Notes: generated by a model not told the origin, from the letters alone. Shown: positions 13,080-25,577, counted from the first letter of the stretch. The stretch: DNA of 64,000 nucleotides from Parelaphostrongylus tenuis (GCA_019055375.1 JAHQIW010007163.1:186001-250000); one strand, 5' to 3'. Translations and numbers: made by a program.

Positions 13080-14234
13080 AAAGTAGCGGAAGTTTAATAT
13101 ATTTTCCTCGCTTTCTGCTGTTCTTTATCAATGAAAATTTATGGAAAGCAGATGTCTCACGAGAGTTCTATGCTTTGTAGCAAGACGATCACCTTGGGTG
13201 TCTTCCGTATGATGAGGAACCAAGCGTAAGATTAGAATATATTTTAGGCTTACGATGGTGGTATGAATGTTTCTTTTAACAAGAATTTCATAACGAGACA
13301 CCGCGATAGTTTGTGTGTCAGCGTGATTTAGACTTCTCTTGTACAACAGCTAGTGACATTCTGGCTGACTTTTCTGCTCCTTCTCACTTTTTATAATTTC
13401 TGCGAACAGGGTCATATATTGTAACGCCAGCGTATCCCTGATGTCTGAGATCCAAGGTGAACTGAACATTAATAAGCTGTTTTAATTTTCAAAGTATCTG
13501 CTCATATTTTTATGGTAACGTGTCGAGGTGGCCTCTACTCCGTTATACTTTTATTTCATTTTTATTTTCTCATGCTAAATAATCTGTTTTAGCTTTTACA
13601 AAAACATTGAGTCGTGAACAATTATTTCTGAAGTCTTACCTACGACAAGCTTTATAAGTTTGTCTTTTCTTCCAAAGCCGCACATGTCATACTCCTAGCT
13701 CTTTTATCCTATGTGAATGTAAGCATAATTTGGCGTACTGTGATAATGATTATATAACATTCAGTCATTTCCTTCAAAATCCAAATTAATATATGTTATT
13801 CATAAATTTCTTCAACTTCGTCCAAAAGATAAGTTAAAAAAACTCAAAATTCTTATACTTTTAGACTGATTTTCACGTCGTGTTTCGGCTTAGTGAAGCT
13901 TAGTGTAATGGATGCACGTCAGGCACAAATCTAATACTTAATTACGAATTTCTCAGAAGAACTTACATTTATTAGCGGCATACAATCTATAAAAATTCTT
14001 AACTATATACACAGGCACTTCCAAAAACTGGTTTACAGTATGCATTTGCAACGGGACATATAAGTTCATGAATTGTGTGGAGTGTCATTTTTGACAAATG
14101 ATTGATTGCTTTATTGTTCATTAGAGAATATTAAACTAGTTCCCACTACTGCTAGCCTTGTTGATGTTTCATCAATCATAATCTACATTTTTACTGATTA
14201 TAAAACCGTCTTTCTTAGTGACAGTAGTGCTCTA

Positions 14235-14370
14235 AAGTCTATTAGAAAACTATAACATTGTCATTCGAGCGCACTGTTCCAAGGTCAACCGCGCTGCGAG
14301 TCAACTGAGAAATCAACGCGGTATCGAGAAGTTTTACTGTTTGCATCATATGCTATCCGAGGCTTCTGCG
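14235..14370. repeat. Dispersed repeat R1, copy 1
   Basis: ctattagaaaactataacat then cattcgagcgcactgttcca and aatcaacgcggtatcgagaa aligns base for base over ~120 bases with 29325-29450 (ctgttagaaaactaccacat, aatagagcacacccaccaat, attaacgcggtccgcaac). Nature unknown. Confidence 0.5.
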
Positions 14371-14624
14371 GTGCCACAGCACTAATTCAAAACTTCGGTA
14401 ACTACATCTTTGCATAATATTAACCATAGAGTTCAATTGACTGGCAAACAATGATTCCGAATCTTCACGGATATTGTCTTATACCTGCGAGATGAAAAAA
14501 GTCCTAGTAGAAAATAGAGCTTGTGGGAACAAACTAGAACAGTGGTATGCCGAACTAAATAAATAACGATTCCAGTAAGATAAAGATAGATAAAGATAAA
14601 GATCTGTATAGAGCGGTAGCAGAT

Positions 14625-14700
14625 TAACGACTTCGATGTTGTAGTGGTAGCAAGCGATCCCGGTGTGAGGCGCGGGTTCAGCTTCGGACAAGATTCACGG
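14625..14700 (+). repeat. tRNA-like fragment
   Basis: Plus strand: tgttgtagtggtagcaagcg (A-box-like) then cccggtgtgaggcgcgggtt and cagcttcgg (B-box-like). Acceptor stem and anticodon arm do not close, so it is a tRNA-derived remnant at most. Confidence 0.25.
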
Positions 14701-16882
14701 TTTTGCACATCACTCAGTACTTTTGCATGATCTATATAGATCCCTGCCAAAAAAAATCGAGCGTATTTTTAGATCGAATTTTACATGGAAAAGTACGTGT
14801 TGTGTTATCGGGACTTTGAGAAATTCGTTCCAAAAAAGGATCAAGGGCTAGTGTGGATGATGCGATCGTTAAGGTAGGAGAATCGCAACTTTTGTAAAAA
14901 TAAATTACGTTATGATTGAAACGTGATCAAAGTTCCCTATACTCTTCATAGAATTTTTCTCTATTATTCGTTATAATGTCACTTGTTAAAAAATAACCTA
15001 TTTCACTGCTACCATGGATTCAACAGGTACATTTGTTTTTTTTTTCTTCTATACGAATCGACACATATGCACTATAAGTGCACATTTATGTATGTTCTCG
15101 TGGTTTTGTTCTTGTCATCCTAGAAAAATCTCAAGGTTCCAAAGTTTTCCGCTCGGAATTAGAAATGGGATAGAGCATTACAACGGGATAGAAAACACTA
15201 CAGTGATTAGAAAGTTCTTTTCAACTCATGTTCCTGTTGTCATAGAATTTCACATTAAATTGGAACATCTTCTTTTGTGAGAAATCTTGTCTTTTCCAAA
15301 AGGAATGATAGCGGTCATATCCAGGAATTGAAATCCCTAAACAGTCACAAAATGAGACATGTTCATACCATTAGCCGTTTTCTAGAAAGATAGAAAAAAA
15401 CGTCAATGTGGAATAAGAGCCGCTTATTGAACATCACTCTTTTTATTAAAAAATTGAGAATGTGGAAGTTGCTAACCCGAAGGACCAGGAAGGCTTTGCG
15501 GACTCCAGAGCAAGCAGTGACCATTCAGAAAGAAACGGTATAGAAAGACCTTCCACTCTAACTTTTTTCTTATTCTAGGGCAACAGTGTGTCTACCTGAC
15601 TCAACAGAAACAACAGAGTACAGTAGGTGGACTCAGCCATTCCCACTTCTGAAGTCTGAATGTCCGACGTTCTATAACAGCATAATTAGTCTCGCACATG
15701 TCAAGAACCTTCCGTCATTACTTCATGAGACGATGTTGTTGATCGAAACGAAAGGCTCTCAGAGAATGAAACAACAGTAGAACTATGCCATTATATAGAA
15801 CAGTACAACCACATGATTTTGGAATCCATTGCTCAATTTGATACTCTATAAAATTTCAGTTAGGTCGTCCTATATTTGACACAACACTGGATGAAGTGCA
15901 GTCTTACACTGCGTTAACACATATACGCAATAACTAGAATCATGCGAGTATCGCGATACTACGTAATACGGCTTTGTTTAAATTTGTCAGCTCAAGAAAG
16001 TCTGAGAGAATGTTTCGAGCCTTTCCGAAATTGGTGTGCTGGTTGCTTACGTACTTTTCCGCGATCTCGGCCGCCTCATCTGAGCCACACAGTCCCAGAA
16101 GTCACTCTTAAATAGTACGAATGGTCCCAGATAGGTAGTTGAAAACGGCGTGAAATATCACGTCATCAAAAACTTTTTTTCCAGCCGAGTGTATGTGGTG
16201 AAGGGTCAAAGTTCAAAACCATTCATCTAACCATCTTCAGGCCTTCGTAAATCATTGCTAGAACGAGTTAACGTTCTGTATTTTCTTCGGTTCTAAGGGG
16301 AGTCATATAAATCGATAAGTAAGGAGCATTTTTCCTTTTTCATTTTCTTCCTGCATATAAGATACTTGATAACTTTTTTGTATATAGCGTACTGGCAAAT
16401 GTTTGAAAGACCTTGCTGAATACCTTTGGATTTAAGAGTTTGAGCATGATCAATGAATAGTTTTTGCAAAGACATAGCTTAGTCTTTTGAATAACAGTAT
16501 CTTAATTCAGATTCTGCGAAGTGAATCAAATATTCGTCTACAGCCGCTACGCCCATACGTATCATCGTGAATTCCAGAAGAACTTTCTTAAGTACGCGTA
16601 CGCCTTAGTGAGTTAATAGAGTACAGAAAGAGTTGATTCATCGGCCAACTTTCTACGAAAGTCATTAGATGAGCCTATCAAGTACAGAACAGCTCATAGA
16701 CTTCTTTCAGATGTCTAATTTATACTCTGTCTATTTAGGGGTTAAATCTCGTTCCCTCAAGTTTTTGATTTGGTTTTCTAAAATAGTCAAATGTCGGAGC
16801 TTTGGAACTTGCGAGCTGTGAGAGTATTTGTTCAGACAAAACGTTCTCCTGAATTTTTACAGCTATCAGAATTTTGATTTAT

Positions 16883-17635
16883 TAGGTTGGGCAAAAGTTT
16901 CTTAACACCCGCTAAAAATTCCAAACTTCACACATAAATTCAATTGAGAACAACAATGATTATTCTCCGAAATGGAGACCGTCATTATTTGCGATCTTCT
17001 GCCAACGATCTGCAAGCTTCAACATCTGCTCGAAGCGCGCCATTCCTTGAGCTTTGAATCAAAGAACTCCTAACACTCCTCCCCAACTTGATCAAATGTC
17101 TCGATTCTGCTTTCCGCAGTAAATGCTCTACCAAGCGGAAATTGGACTATAATCGGATAGGGCAGTACTGGACTGTGGAGCGGCAAAGCTTCGACACCCT
17201 CCAATTCACCAAACGTTTCCTTAGTCTTCATTGCAGTATGAGGTTTGGCATTGTCTGGTGAAACAGCGCTCGCTTTCAACGAATCAATGTCGGGTACTTT
17301 TCCTTCCACATTCAGGTTGTTTTTACCACTTTGCAACAGTCACATGACTCACAGTTCCTTCACCTTCAGCACCACAGATCTCCCTCGCAGCATCTACTGT
17401 CGAAAGTTGTCGCTTTCAGCAATAGCGTGTCAAGACTCAATGCTCAATTTTGCCCACGGTTATCATTTGATATCCGAAGAGTAAATTGAAGTTTGATGTA
17501 CTATAATTAAAGTTGCCGTGGGAGTTTTTTATGGAATTATCTTTTAGATATTCCCAAGAGTTTACAATAACCAATATTGTGTGGAACAAACATAAAATTT
17601 CAATTTTTTGCAGGTGTTAAGAAACATTATCCTTA
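16883..17635 (-). mobile_element. Internally deleted mariner element
   Basis: Terminal inverted repeats: left ttaggttgggcaaaagtttc (continuing through ttaacaccc to 16909) and right gcaggtgttaagaaac at 17609-17626; the tttcttaacacc core is shared. On the minus strand the interior carries the transposase helix-turn-helix (AAREICGAEGEGTVS, then TVAKW) followed within ~100 bases by the C-terminal catalytic part (SPDNAKPHTAMKTKE, then GVEALP). The Asp-containing middle of the transposase is missing, so this is a ~750-bp nonautonomous derivative of a ~1.3 kb element. Remaining frames are also broken. Confidence 0.8.
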
Positions 17636-17883
17636 ACTCAGTACTAAGATCGCTCCGGTTTTCTTGGTTTTACTCAAAATCTGTTTGTTTGATTCTCTCA
17701 ATAAAGGTGAGGTAATTATGAATGACTCACTACAAGTGCAGTAGAAAAAGGATAAAAGCTAGGAAATAAATGTTACCTTGTTTGTATAACGACTTTTTGC
17801 GTTGAGATGACCACAGCTTTTCGTCTTAAGATCTGTGACAAAGGACGATTGATTGATGAACGAGAGCATTTCAACTTGTACAT

Positions 17884-18324
17884 TTATTCATCTCTTTTCA
17901 AAGCTTTATACGAGCGGAACAATCCCGATAGAATGTGAGTGCTGTTTCTTTCCTGTTCTCCGAAAATCGCATGAAGTTTGCTCAAAATCAGTAGTGATAG
18001 ACCAAACAAGAAGACGATTCCACTACACTCTATCTGCGCATGACTATATAACCATTTTGCGTGTTCATTGCATAGGTCGTTGGCCGTCCGAATTGAGCCA
18101 CTGCCACCAGAAATTTTTTCAGGCAAATTTGTCAGCGAATCTCTGAAGTCTACTCTGACCTCTACAATAGGTGCTATGTCCTCATGTTGAACAACGACAG
18201 CGCAAAATTCAAGAGGTAAGTCTTTTATTACGAGATAAGGGTAGTGATCAAAAAAATGATCATGTTCACAAACGTACTGCAGTTGACTCAGTTCATAACT
18301 ATAGCCCAAATCTGTGGCATAGAT
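17884..18324 (-). CDS. Uncharacterised terminal exon with one membrane segment
   Basis: On the minus strand a frame of 146 codons opens right after an acceptor (taacttacag, read on the minus strand) and runs to a stop at 17884-17886. It is the longest protein-like frame in the window. The start is set by the acceptor, not by an ATG. Composition is soluble-like and acidic in the first two thirds (FFDHYPYLVIKDLPLEF, APIVEVRVDF). One hydrophobic stretch near the C-terminus follows (CSGIVFLFGLSLLILSKL), then a polar tail ending KALKRDE. A possible upstream exon lies near 18.56-18.70 kb on the same strand, with a good acceptor (cctcctatcctcag), but its donor phase does not fit. Family not recognised; a type II or tail-anchored membrane protein is one reading. 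Confidence 0.38.
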   Translation of the reverse strand: MYATDLGYSYELSQLQYVCEHDHFFDHYPYLVIKDLPLEFCAVVVQHEDIAPIVEVRVDFRDSLTNLPEKISGGSGSIRTANDLCNEHAKWLYSHAQIECSGIVFLFGLSLLILSKLHAIFGEQERNSTHILSGLFRSYKALKRDE

Positions 18325-19893
18325 CTGTAAGTTAAATATTTGTACAGATTTCTGTACATTTGAGTGCCTTACATTTTACAGTAAGTCATGCTATAGAATG
18401 TTTCGAGTACTTTGTTAGTTTTGTCAAGAGCTAGAGGGTTTCTACTTTAATCTAAGGTACGACAGAGCCGTTGAAAAAACTATCCGGGTCGTCGTCGTCG
18501 CTATGACAGTTCTAGCCCTTCTCAATTGGAGAGATTAACTCTACGAGGTCTCTTCTGAGGTGGCAATGATCGGTGCCATTTTTTCCTTGACGTTAGTTTC
18601 TGGATGTAATCTCGAATTCTTGAATGATTTGGCTAGGATAAGGCCTGTGGTGTACTGCATTTCAAGACTAATAAGCACTCGTTGACGGCAATATTTTTCT
18701 GAGGATAGGAGGAAACTCCTGCTAGCTCAAGATATTCCAATATATGACAGAACATAGTTTGAGAAAAGCGAGTGGTTAAGACTCAATCACTGTTGACAGG
18801 GAGTTATTATGCGATCAAACAACACAATATTTCATTTCAAGGGAAAGTTCTGTAATTGGAGTAAGGGATATAGAGTACTATTTTGAAGCAATCAGGCACT
18901 GGAGCTAGCGTCTTGTTATCAACTCACGTTAAAAGAGATCATCTCTTCCATCTAGCGATCGTGTAATCAGCCGTTACATGGAGAGAGCGCTTGATTAGAC
19001 CCACTTAGGAATTTGTAGTGCTTCATGAGGACTGTTTTTATAAGTACTCATATCAACATTTAATGAACATCAGTCATCTTTTAGTTGTCGTCGTGGTTAT
19101 ACCAAAACTCTAATGTTGCAATTCGAAAGGACACAATTACTATCGCTGTGGCTCGTAGTTTTATTTTATCTTTGTGTACCTTGCTGAATCCAACATCGCC
19201 GAGAAATCGTTATTCGTAATCATATGCGCTGAAACTTAGTGTGAGGCCAGTCTCCAACAGAAGTGACCAGGGCATTGGTAAAATAAGCACACTTCAGAGT
19301 GCGAGTGTTTGAGAACCATGGTGACTGACACAGTTCTATGATGGCATTCTCATCGTCAGACTGCCGTTTTCCCCTCATCCGAAGGTGCCGTAGGCAGAGC
19401 AATTGTGTGAAAGATCATTTCAGTGAACCAAGGTGTTTATAGTTAAAACAATGGAGCTTATGTACAGGCAAAAAGATGAAGAGTAGATATTAAAGAGGAT
19501 TCTTTTCCGTTTAGACGGGAACGAGATGGAGAAACGGCTATTTGTTGGACAAGAACTTTTCACAGGAGTGTTAGCAATCATTCGAAAGCTCAAATCTCTG
19601 GCTGGTGCACTACATAACCGTTTGTTGAAAAAAGCTATTTACAACGCTCCAAGAAGCGGAGCATATCTGTATTTCACACGCTCATATTCCTTACAGGAAT
19701 GATTACCTTACTCAAACTGTAAGTAACCACTAAATAGCTCAAGCTTCGACTATTCCAATGAAGTGCTTATTTTCTGGAAAGACCAGCAATGTAGTAGGAA
19801 ACATGTGATCGAGTTTCACATATTCACCACGTTTGTTAATCGGCTAAGGTGCGGTCTGGGTGTCTGGTGACCATGGATTCGGTCCGGCGTTCC

Positions 19894-19915
19894 GCGATCG
19901 ATCGATCGATCAATC
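19894..19915. repeat. GATC tetranucleotide run
   Basis: cgatcgatcgatcgatcaat, about five tandem GATC units. Confidence 0.9.
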
Positions 19916-20397
19916 GAATGTGTTGGAGCGGCTCACATGTAAAATGCTCTTTCTGTTAATCAAATATGATTTTTTTTTTGGTCTTCGGAAGCAAACTCCA
20001 CATAAAACGTACGATTGCGATACTAAGAGATTTCTTTCCACATGCTCATTATACTTTTCGTGATTCCAACGTAGTTTGAAATACGTGGCCGTTGTGAAAC
20101 TTTTTGTTTTTGAGTTCTACTACATATGAATGGGTTTTTTTCAATAAAAGACCAAGTGGTGCTTTAGCCAGAGATATAAGCTTCCGAATAATTACTAGGA
20201 CTCTTATAAAAACTTCTTGTTTAACGAAATGACTCGCTTCTACATGTGTTATTGGTAACGGAAAAAAGCCGAAAAGACTAAGTGAAACAATGTTGGAAGA
20301 AGTGTAATAGCAACAAAATAAGAGATACGTAACAAATATAAAGACAGTGACTGTTTCTTGGTAAAGACACTTGTGGTTACTACAATCTATTCATTCT

Positions 20398-20450
20398 CAA
20401 AAGTTGACGTTTCGGCGGATTTCGCCTTCTTAAGAGTTTGAAAAGGTCAA
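20398..20450. repeat. Family P-like fragment
   Basis: aaaagttgacgtttcggcgg followed by atttcgccttcttaagagtt resembles the gtttcggc end-proximal motif of the family P element. Short and diverged. Confidence 0.3.
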
Positions 20451-21009
20451 TTTGAAGCAATCAGCCAAATGTCTCTATAATGTCAACAGAAAATCGACAA
20501 AACAATTGTTCACATTTCTGCTGCTTTTTGCACATAGAGGCCAATCGTAGAAAAGTTCACATAATTAAATTATGAGTCTCTCTCACATGACTTATCGATG
20601 TGAGATATTGTGTATTGGCACACTTGATACGAGGCATCCACCCTATCCTGCGATCGACTTCTGGTTCATTGAACTTTGTCACGCTTCGAGAGTTTTGCAC
20701 ACTGAAGTTTTCTATTCCTGTGCGAGTTTCGTAACTTATACTTCAGGATATGCACTGGTATCTGAGTCCTATGGTTACTCAGCGGAGTGTTTCGCTCAAC
20801 TCTGAGTTTGAACTTCAAAAAAGATCTTCGGATTTGAATAAGAGCTTTTAACTTGAACTTTCAAAGCTAGGTGACCTAGTGCATCCGGTGAGGAAATGGA
20901 TGTATTTTGCTGACAAGATTGCAGTCAAGTTGACTTCCCCACCTCTTAGGGCGTGAGCCGTCGAAGCCTTAGCTACTTTTAATAAGTAGTGGTAATATTG
21001 GGTGGTTTC

Positions 21010-21585
21010 ATAAATCGTGGCAATAGAGCAATATACACCAAATTTATTAACCGGAAGTAAATAAAAATAGCATGATTTTGGTATCGCCCGATTGCGACTT
21101 TTCTTGCAAATATTTTGGCATGCAACCTGCTTGTAGTTGCTTCAAGATGGAGGTGTAGTGGGACAAATTCATTTGTTGTTCATTCACGAATGGCGCGTAA
21201 GGGAAAATGCTAGTGTAGCAGAACCAAGATTAATGGTTCTTCCTGGTAGACGGGCCGAATGCGACTGATCCTTCACACTGTTCCCTCCAGCTTTGAACTT
21301 CGGGCATCCCTTTCTAGTCGTCCTCTCTACAACCGCATCATTGCCCTAACCTCCATTAATCTTGTGCGCCACACCACTAACATTTTCCCTACTCCATTCG
21401 TGTATGAGTGGCAAGCGAATTCGCTTCCACGACCAGCTCCATCTTGAAGCAAGTATGGGCAAATTCATACGAAAACGTTCGAAAGGAAATGCGCAATTGA
21501 GCGACATCAAAACCATGCAGCTCTAATTAGTTGCGCCTAATAGATTTAGTGTTTATTGCTCAATGCCAAAACTTAGGTAATGACT
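21010..21585. mobile_element. Fold-back element, ~575 bp
   Basis: Arms about 21010-21240 and 21345-21585 are inverted copies: gcaatagagcaatatacacc / gtgtttattgctcaatgcc, gttgcttcaagatggagg / cagctccatcttgaagcaa and acgaatggcgcgtaaggg / cctactccattcgt. The central ~100 bases are unpaired. No coding frame is supported. Confidence 0.65.
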
Positions 21586-21902
21586 TAATAGCAGCCTCAT
21601 ATGTGATCATAAAAGAAATTTCCAGTAGTGATCATTGCCAAGGTTGATTGAAAGTCGGTCTTGAAAATTGCTCTGGTCATCTTTAGACCAGAAATACAAT
21701 TTTAGGAAAATCAAATAATTGCCTCAATAAGTATTGAAAGCTTCCTGTGGCGATTGTTGTGAATATAAATAACGTAAGGTATAACATTAAACATTTATTC
21801 GCGGAGCTTCTTCTAATGGTATAAAAGTTCTGAAAACTATCGCTTTTCATTATTATTTATTTGCCGCCGTTATCTTTTTAGAGAGCTTTATTATCCCTTT
21901 AG

Positions 21903-22017
21903 AGTGTTCAATTTAGCGTTGCATTGGCACGTCCACACCGTTGTTAAAGTTTCCCTCGTTATTCCAACGATTTTCACGCAACTGCGACGATTTCTCACTT
22001 TTATTAACAATTCACTG
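21903..22017 (+). CDS. Isolated internal exon, hydrophobic, unidentified
   Basis: A 115-base segment is bounded by a strong acceptor (ttatcccttta/g) and a strong donor (CACTG/gtaagc). One frame is fully open (1 + 38 codons) and encodes a hydrophobic, partly basic peptide (VVKVSLVIPTIFTQLRRF), perhaps a membrane helix plus a basic turn. No neighbouring exon with matching phase was found, and the TIR element at 22149 begins 130 bases downstream. The splice signals are seen; membership of a gene is inferred. Confidence 0.33.
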
Positions 22018-22148
22018 GTAAGCCTGATTTTTGTCACACTAAGAAATGTTCTACGTCTTACTCAGAAGCTATATCATATCAAACAAAGCCACTGAACATT
22101 GAATCGTCCTCATCTCACTTTGAGTCTCTACTCAAAATCTGAGATACT

Positions 22149-23813
22149 CTTCCGTTATCCGTATCCTGTTTCGACCCCCTCAGAAAAGTTCTTTATAAGT
22201 CATTTTCAATGATTGGATAATCATTCGATAGCATGGAGCAAAAAAATTTGAATGGTTTACTTTATATCCAAAAAGGCTTCGTCATTTTGCTGAAAGAGCA
22301 AAAATAAAATTTTGCTCCTCATTTAAACATTTCTCGTTGGCCGAGGCGTTTCCATCACAGTTTTAACGACCTGATAGAACAAATCTTGTGGATTCCAATG
22401 GTGTCTTGGTTTTGAAAAAGACTTCTCTGCGCGCTATAACACCCAAAACAAATTGGATTTCACAAAACTGGATCATTTCTGTTATTCGCGCCTTCCTTTG
22501 AGTCCCTAAAAAAACGCAACGTTTGCTGTTTTTTCAAACTTCAACAGCAGTCTAATGGAGAAGATCTTAATAATTTCAATGGTGTACTTTGTTGTTAATG
22601 TGGCTGTGCTATACAAGATCAAGAATAAAATTTTGTTCCTCATTCACACTTTTTCCCCTGAGCAAAGCTTTTCGTTCAGACTTCCACTTAACATTCTATA
22701 GCTTGAATCTTGTCAATTTCGGAAATGTTCTTGGTCTGGGAAAAGAACTTTTTATTGCGCTGTAGCTGTCTAAAGAATGTTAAGTTCCGCGCTACGCGAC
22801 TTCAGCCTTACGCCATCAGCCTTTGAAGGTATGTGGATAAGTTTTGCCATACTAGCCCCAAGCCAACACTTTTTTACCTGTATGTGAACAAGAATCCGCA
22901 ACGAGCGACTCCCAGTTAACTGCACATCAATCGCCTATCAATTGTCTTCTGTGGGCTTTCATCGAGTTCCCTCAATTATAAGCCTTTATATTTTACCAAG
23001 CACTGAGAAAGGTGCAGTTATCTTCCTACAAAACATGGCGTGTTGCAAATCGAATGTCTGTGCAATAAAGATCATCGAATGAAGCCTACTTTCGGTCCAC
23101 AAACTTTTTGGCGATGTTACAAGCATGTTTTGAAAAAGCCTCTCCGGTTAAACCACATCCTACGCGCCGAGTGCGAAACCCAATCGCACTAAAAAGTCCT
23201 TTATAAAAATCAATCGCATTTCTGGAATCCTCAAAACTTGGTCTTTCGTTTAATTTTGAAACCCTAAAGGAATTGCTTTGTCTGAAGGGAAATACTCGGA
23301 TGAGAGACAAAATTTTATCATTTTTTTCTTTGTTTCAACGCAGTGATAAGCTATTTTGAAAAGAAAATGGACCAGTCCAATTCCTTTGATTTAAGATATC
23401 GAATAATTATCAGAACATCAAAAACCACCAAAAAATAACTTTTATGATGGGTCGAAAAAGGGATGGATAACTGTAACAATCCAGTTTTGCGAAACCCAAT
23501 TTTTTTTTTGGCTGTAACAGCGCACTACGGAATCCTTTTTGGAAACCAAATACATTTTTAAAACCCTTAGGATTTGTTCTATCGATTGATTGCCAAAAAT
23601 TCTGCAGCAGAAGCTTTGATTAGCAAGGAACGTTCAAATGAAGAGCAAAATTTCATTGTTGCCTTCCAGCACAGTAATGAATCTTGTTGGGAAATGAAGT
23701 AAACCTTCAAATTGTATCGATTTAAGCTATCGAAAGATTACTTCTTGCTCTTTGAAAATGACTGAAAAATACGCTTTTTCCAAGACGCCGAGACACGGCA
23801 CGGATAAAGGAAA
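22149..23813. mobile_element. TIR element, copy 2 (no SINE, shorter)
   Basis: Same orientation as copy 1. Left end ttccgttatccgtatcctgt followed by ttcgaccccctcagaaaag; right end gcacggataaaggaaa. An internal degenerate terminus lies at about 23425-23470 (gggtcgaaaaagggatggat), suggesting nested or duplicated ends. The ~1.66 kb length against ~1.97 kb for copy 1 is mostly explained by the SINE in copy 1. No coding frame is conserved between the copies, so the open frame at 11386-11850 in copy 1 is unlikely to be a gene. Confidence 0.65.
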
Positions 23814-24221
23814 AGAACCGAATGCGACTACTGTTCTGTAACACTTTTGCCACTTAATATATGGGAATGTGCAGGCGAAGCCTTCTTCGTTCTGCTTCTT
23901 GAAAAGCTAGCGAATTTGTTGCATATCGCAGAGATTACAAGGCTTGAAATTTCATCATCTTCGAGTACAAAAAATAATAGAATTTTCTCTCTGACATCTC
24001 ATATGCTTTGATAACATTTGAATTTTTGTTATAAAGCGATGTTTTTTGTAAAAATGCTGATGCTTTCAGGCAGTTTCCAATATAGGATTAGCGCTCTCTG
24101 AAGATGTTCTTTTCATGAATTTACTCAGGTAATTACGCCGTTCTGGCTTCTCTCTGAAAACCATATTTTTCGGACATGAAAACATCAATTTGGAAAATTT
24201 TTATTATATTCAAAGCAGTCT

Positions 24222-24900
24222 CTAGGTGCTTGAAACTAAGCTTAGTATGATAAGGCGATTGCCTTCTCTAGGTATAGGAAAGCTCGTGGATTCCCAATGA
24301 AAAGAAGTACAAAGCAAACTTACAGAGACGGCCATCTTCAAGTTCTTGCTAGGCAGCTCATCGCCCCTCTCAACAATATCCCCACGTTGGACAAGCGTCT
24401 TGTAGTTGAGTCCGCAGTGTCTCAAAGAGATTCACCCTTCGCTGTTGGATATGCCGGCCTAGAAATGCACAATGATCGTAGCCAGTAAAAGTGCACCAAT
24501 GACAATGAGCTGTCACAACTCATCACTTATAACTCGTGGAAGGTCATAACGATGTTATTATGCGCGAGTTTGATGGCTCACACTATTGTTGCCAGTTCAC
24601 CATCGATGAGTACCTACCGGCGCTCAACACCTGACATATCGTATGTACTCTATGGTGCCCATACACGCCTGAGGAGTCCCAAGAGTACGCAGAGGGTGGA
24701 GCGTGAACACCCATGACATCGAAAAGCGTTGCACATGAGAGAGTCAGGACAGTCTTCGACTGGTCAACGAATGCTCTAAGCAGCCTTTTAGTTCAGCAGT
24801 TTACTCAGCGACGACCGACCATCTCACACCATTTCGACAATTTGCTGGAAGCTGAGTATACTCGATTGAAGAAAGTCTCAATGCTCTGATTCTGATACTA
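24222..24900. other. Coding-like block, unassigned
   Basis: This stretch is less AT-rich and more complex than its surroundings. On the minus strand a frame ending at a strong donor (GTCTCT/gtaagt, at 24323 reading down) encodes a coding-like peptide (GLNYKTLVQRGDIVERGDEL). On the plus strand 24530-24900 has broken but protein-like frames. It may be a decayed transposon or gene; nothing identifiable. Confidence 0.2.
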
Positions 24901-25577
24901 ACTCTGCATTAGCTGATTCAATTTTTTTAGTACTTTGAAACTTCCCTTCATAGGATCACTTTCGCTTAGTGAATCACCTAAGAACTTAAACAGTTTTTCA
25001 AAATTTTAGGTGTCCATTTTTTTGGGCTGAAGACATACAGATATTTTCTGTCGATTTTACAATGAGTCATGAGAGAGCACATGAATGTCGCAAAAGCAAA
25101 TTTGACTGATCAAAAAGTAAAAATAAGAAACTGCTATTGTATGGTGTTTACTTTTTCTTTGTAAAAGCCATGTCATTTTTAGCTCAAGTATGGTCTCAAA
25201 CATCCATTCTGACTCTGAACTACCATCGTTGGTTTTGCGAACACGCCTTCTTCTTCAGAATTTCTCCTTAGCCGCAATCAAACTCTGGAAGCAATCGAGC
25301 AAGTTAGGAGGTGAAAAAAGTGTTGATAGTTAACATAAAAGGTTACTAATCTACGAATTTGCTACTGATCCAGCGTAATCTTGTTTCTGGACAGTTAAGC
25401 CTTTCAGTTACTCAGATGAAGAGCAAAAATTAATAGTTGCATTTGTAAATATGGATTAGGTTCAAAATGCTCCACGGCATTTTTCTCTAAACGATGGAAA
25501 TTAAGCACATAAAACGATAACAAAACAATAGAAAATGACTTTAAATGGGGAAATGTGTTAATTTAGAAGGTTTGAAC

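Larger units (their letters stand above)
13080..16882. other. Mostly unassigned; repeat R1 and a tRNA-like fragment inside
   Basis: Apart from R1 (14235) and the tRNA-like piece (14625) I see only short frames. The ones at 15014-15280 and 15586-15780 lack splice support. Confidence 0.45.
18325..21009. other. Mostly repeats; reverse-oriented subrepeat units
   Basis: 19560-19790 holds minus-oriented relatives of the dispersed subrepeat (aacgctccaagaagcggagc and a second unit). 18560-18700 has a coding-like minus-strand patch with a good acceptor. The ATG frame at 20572-20805 (77 codons, Cys-rich) has no splice or family support. Confidence 0.4.
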
